Positions 8,962 through 9,808 of a DNA stretch of 9,808 nt are shown here, in pieces (the stretch's first letter is position 1; every line of letters begins with the position of its first letter). Made by a program: the position numbers and the translations under genes. The stretch lies in the NCBI GenBank assembly GCA_964354215.1, contig CAYGYT010000058.1, positions 1-9,808 of the forward strand, written 5' to 3'. Below the pieces are notes generated by a model. The model was not told where the DNA came from and did not search any database. It saw only the letters and a program-made list of their open reading frames with translations. The DNA comes from CAVRZR01 sp964354215 (GTDB lineage: Bacteria > Actinomycetota > Coriobacteriia > Anaerosomatales > CAVRZR01).

Positions 8962-9808
<847 letters not shown>

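Overview
This window is a single minus-strand block of the classic transcription/translation gene cluster. Read in the direction of transcription (high to low coordinates) the order is tuf (3' part), rpmG, tRNA-Trp, secE, nusG, rplK, rplA, rplJ, rplL, rpoB, rpoC (5' part). No gene on the plus strand is supported. The DNA is GC-rich with strong third-position G/C. The RpoB, RpoC, L11 and L7/L12 sequences read as actinobacterial: RpoB lacks the large proteobacterial insertions, the charged helical region of RpoC follows the actinobacterial pattern, and the leader hairpins lack long U-tracts. A Coriobacteriia-like or other deep-branching Actinomycetota lineage is my best guess. This rests on remembered family resemblance, not a search.

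Layout: 9808-8962 is the C-terminal 281 residues of EF-Tu, followed by strong hairpins. A TTGACA/TAGAGT extended -10 promoter (8843-8872) then opens the rpmG-trnW-secE-nusG-rplK-rplA unit. rpmG (49 codons plus stop) is easily missed because it is short. The tRNA-Trp gene (CCA anticodon, CCA tail encoded) sits inside this unit, between rpmG and secE. The rplK-rplA spacer holds three tandem hairpins; the last abuts the rplA ribosome binding site and resembles the L1 site on 23S rRNA. The 327-base rplA-rplJ gap holds a candidate promoter, an L10-binding leader, and a terminator with a competing antiterminator. Hairpins also lie between rplJ and rplL. Between rplL and rpoB a 10-bp hairpin is followed by a well-formed promoter (TTGACC, 17 bp, TATCCT), so rpoBC probably has its own start in addition to read-through. 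rpoB and rpoC are nearly contiguous (3-nt gap) and look translationally coupled.

How the parts work together: EF-Tu, L33 and tRNA-Trp serve translation. SecE is a Sec translocon subunit. NusG couples RNA polymerase to ribosomes. L11, L1, L10 and L7/L12 form the L1 stalk and the factor-binding stalk. RpoB and RpoC form the polymerase active centre. The interest of the window lies in the RNA-level control between the genes (L10 attenuator, L1-site mimic, rplL-rpoB hairpin plus promoter). I see no mobile element, CRISPR, defence island, toxin-antitoxin pair or previously undescribed gene system, and I do not claim one.
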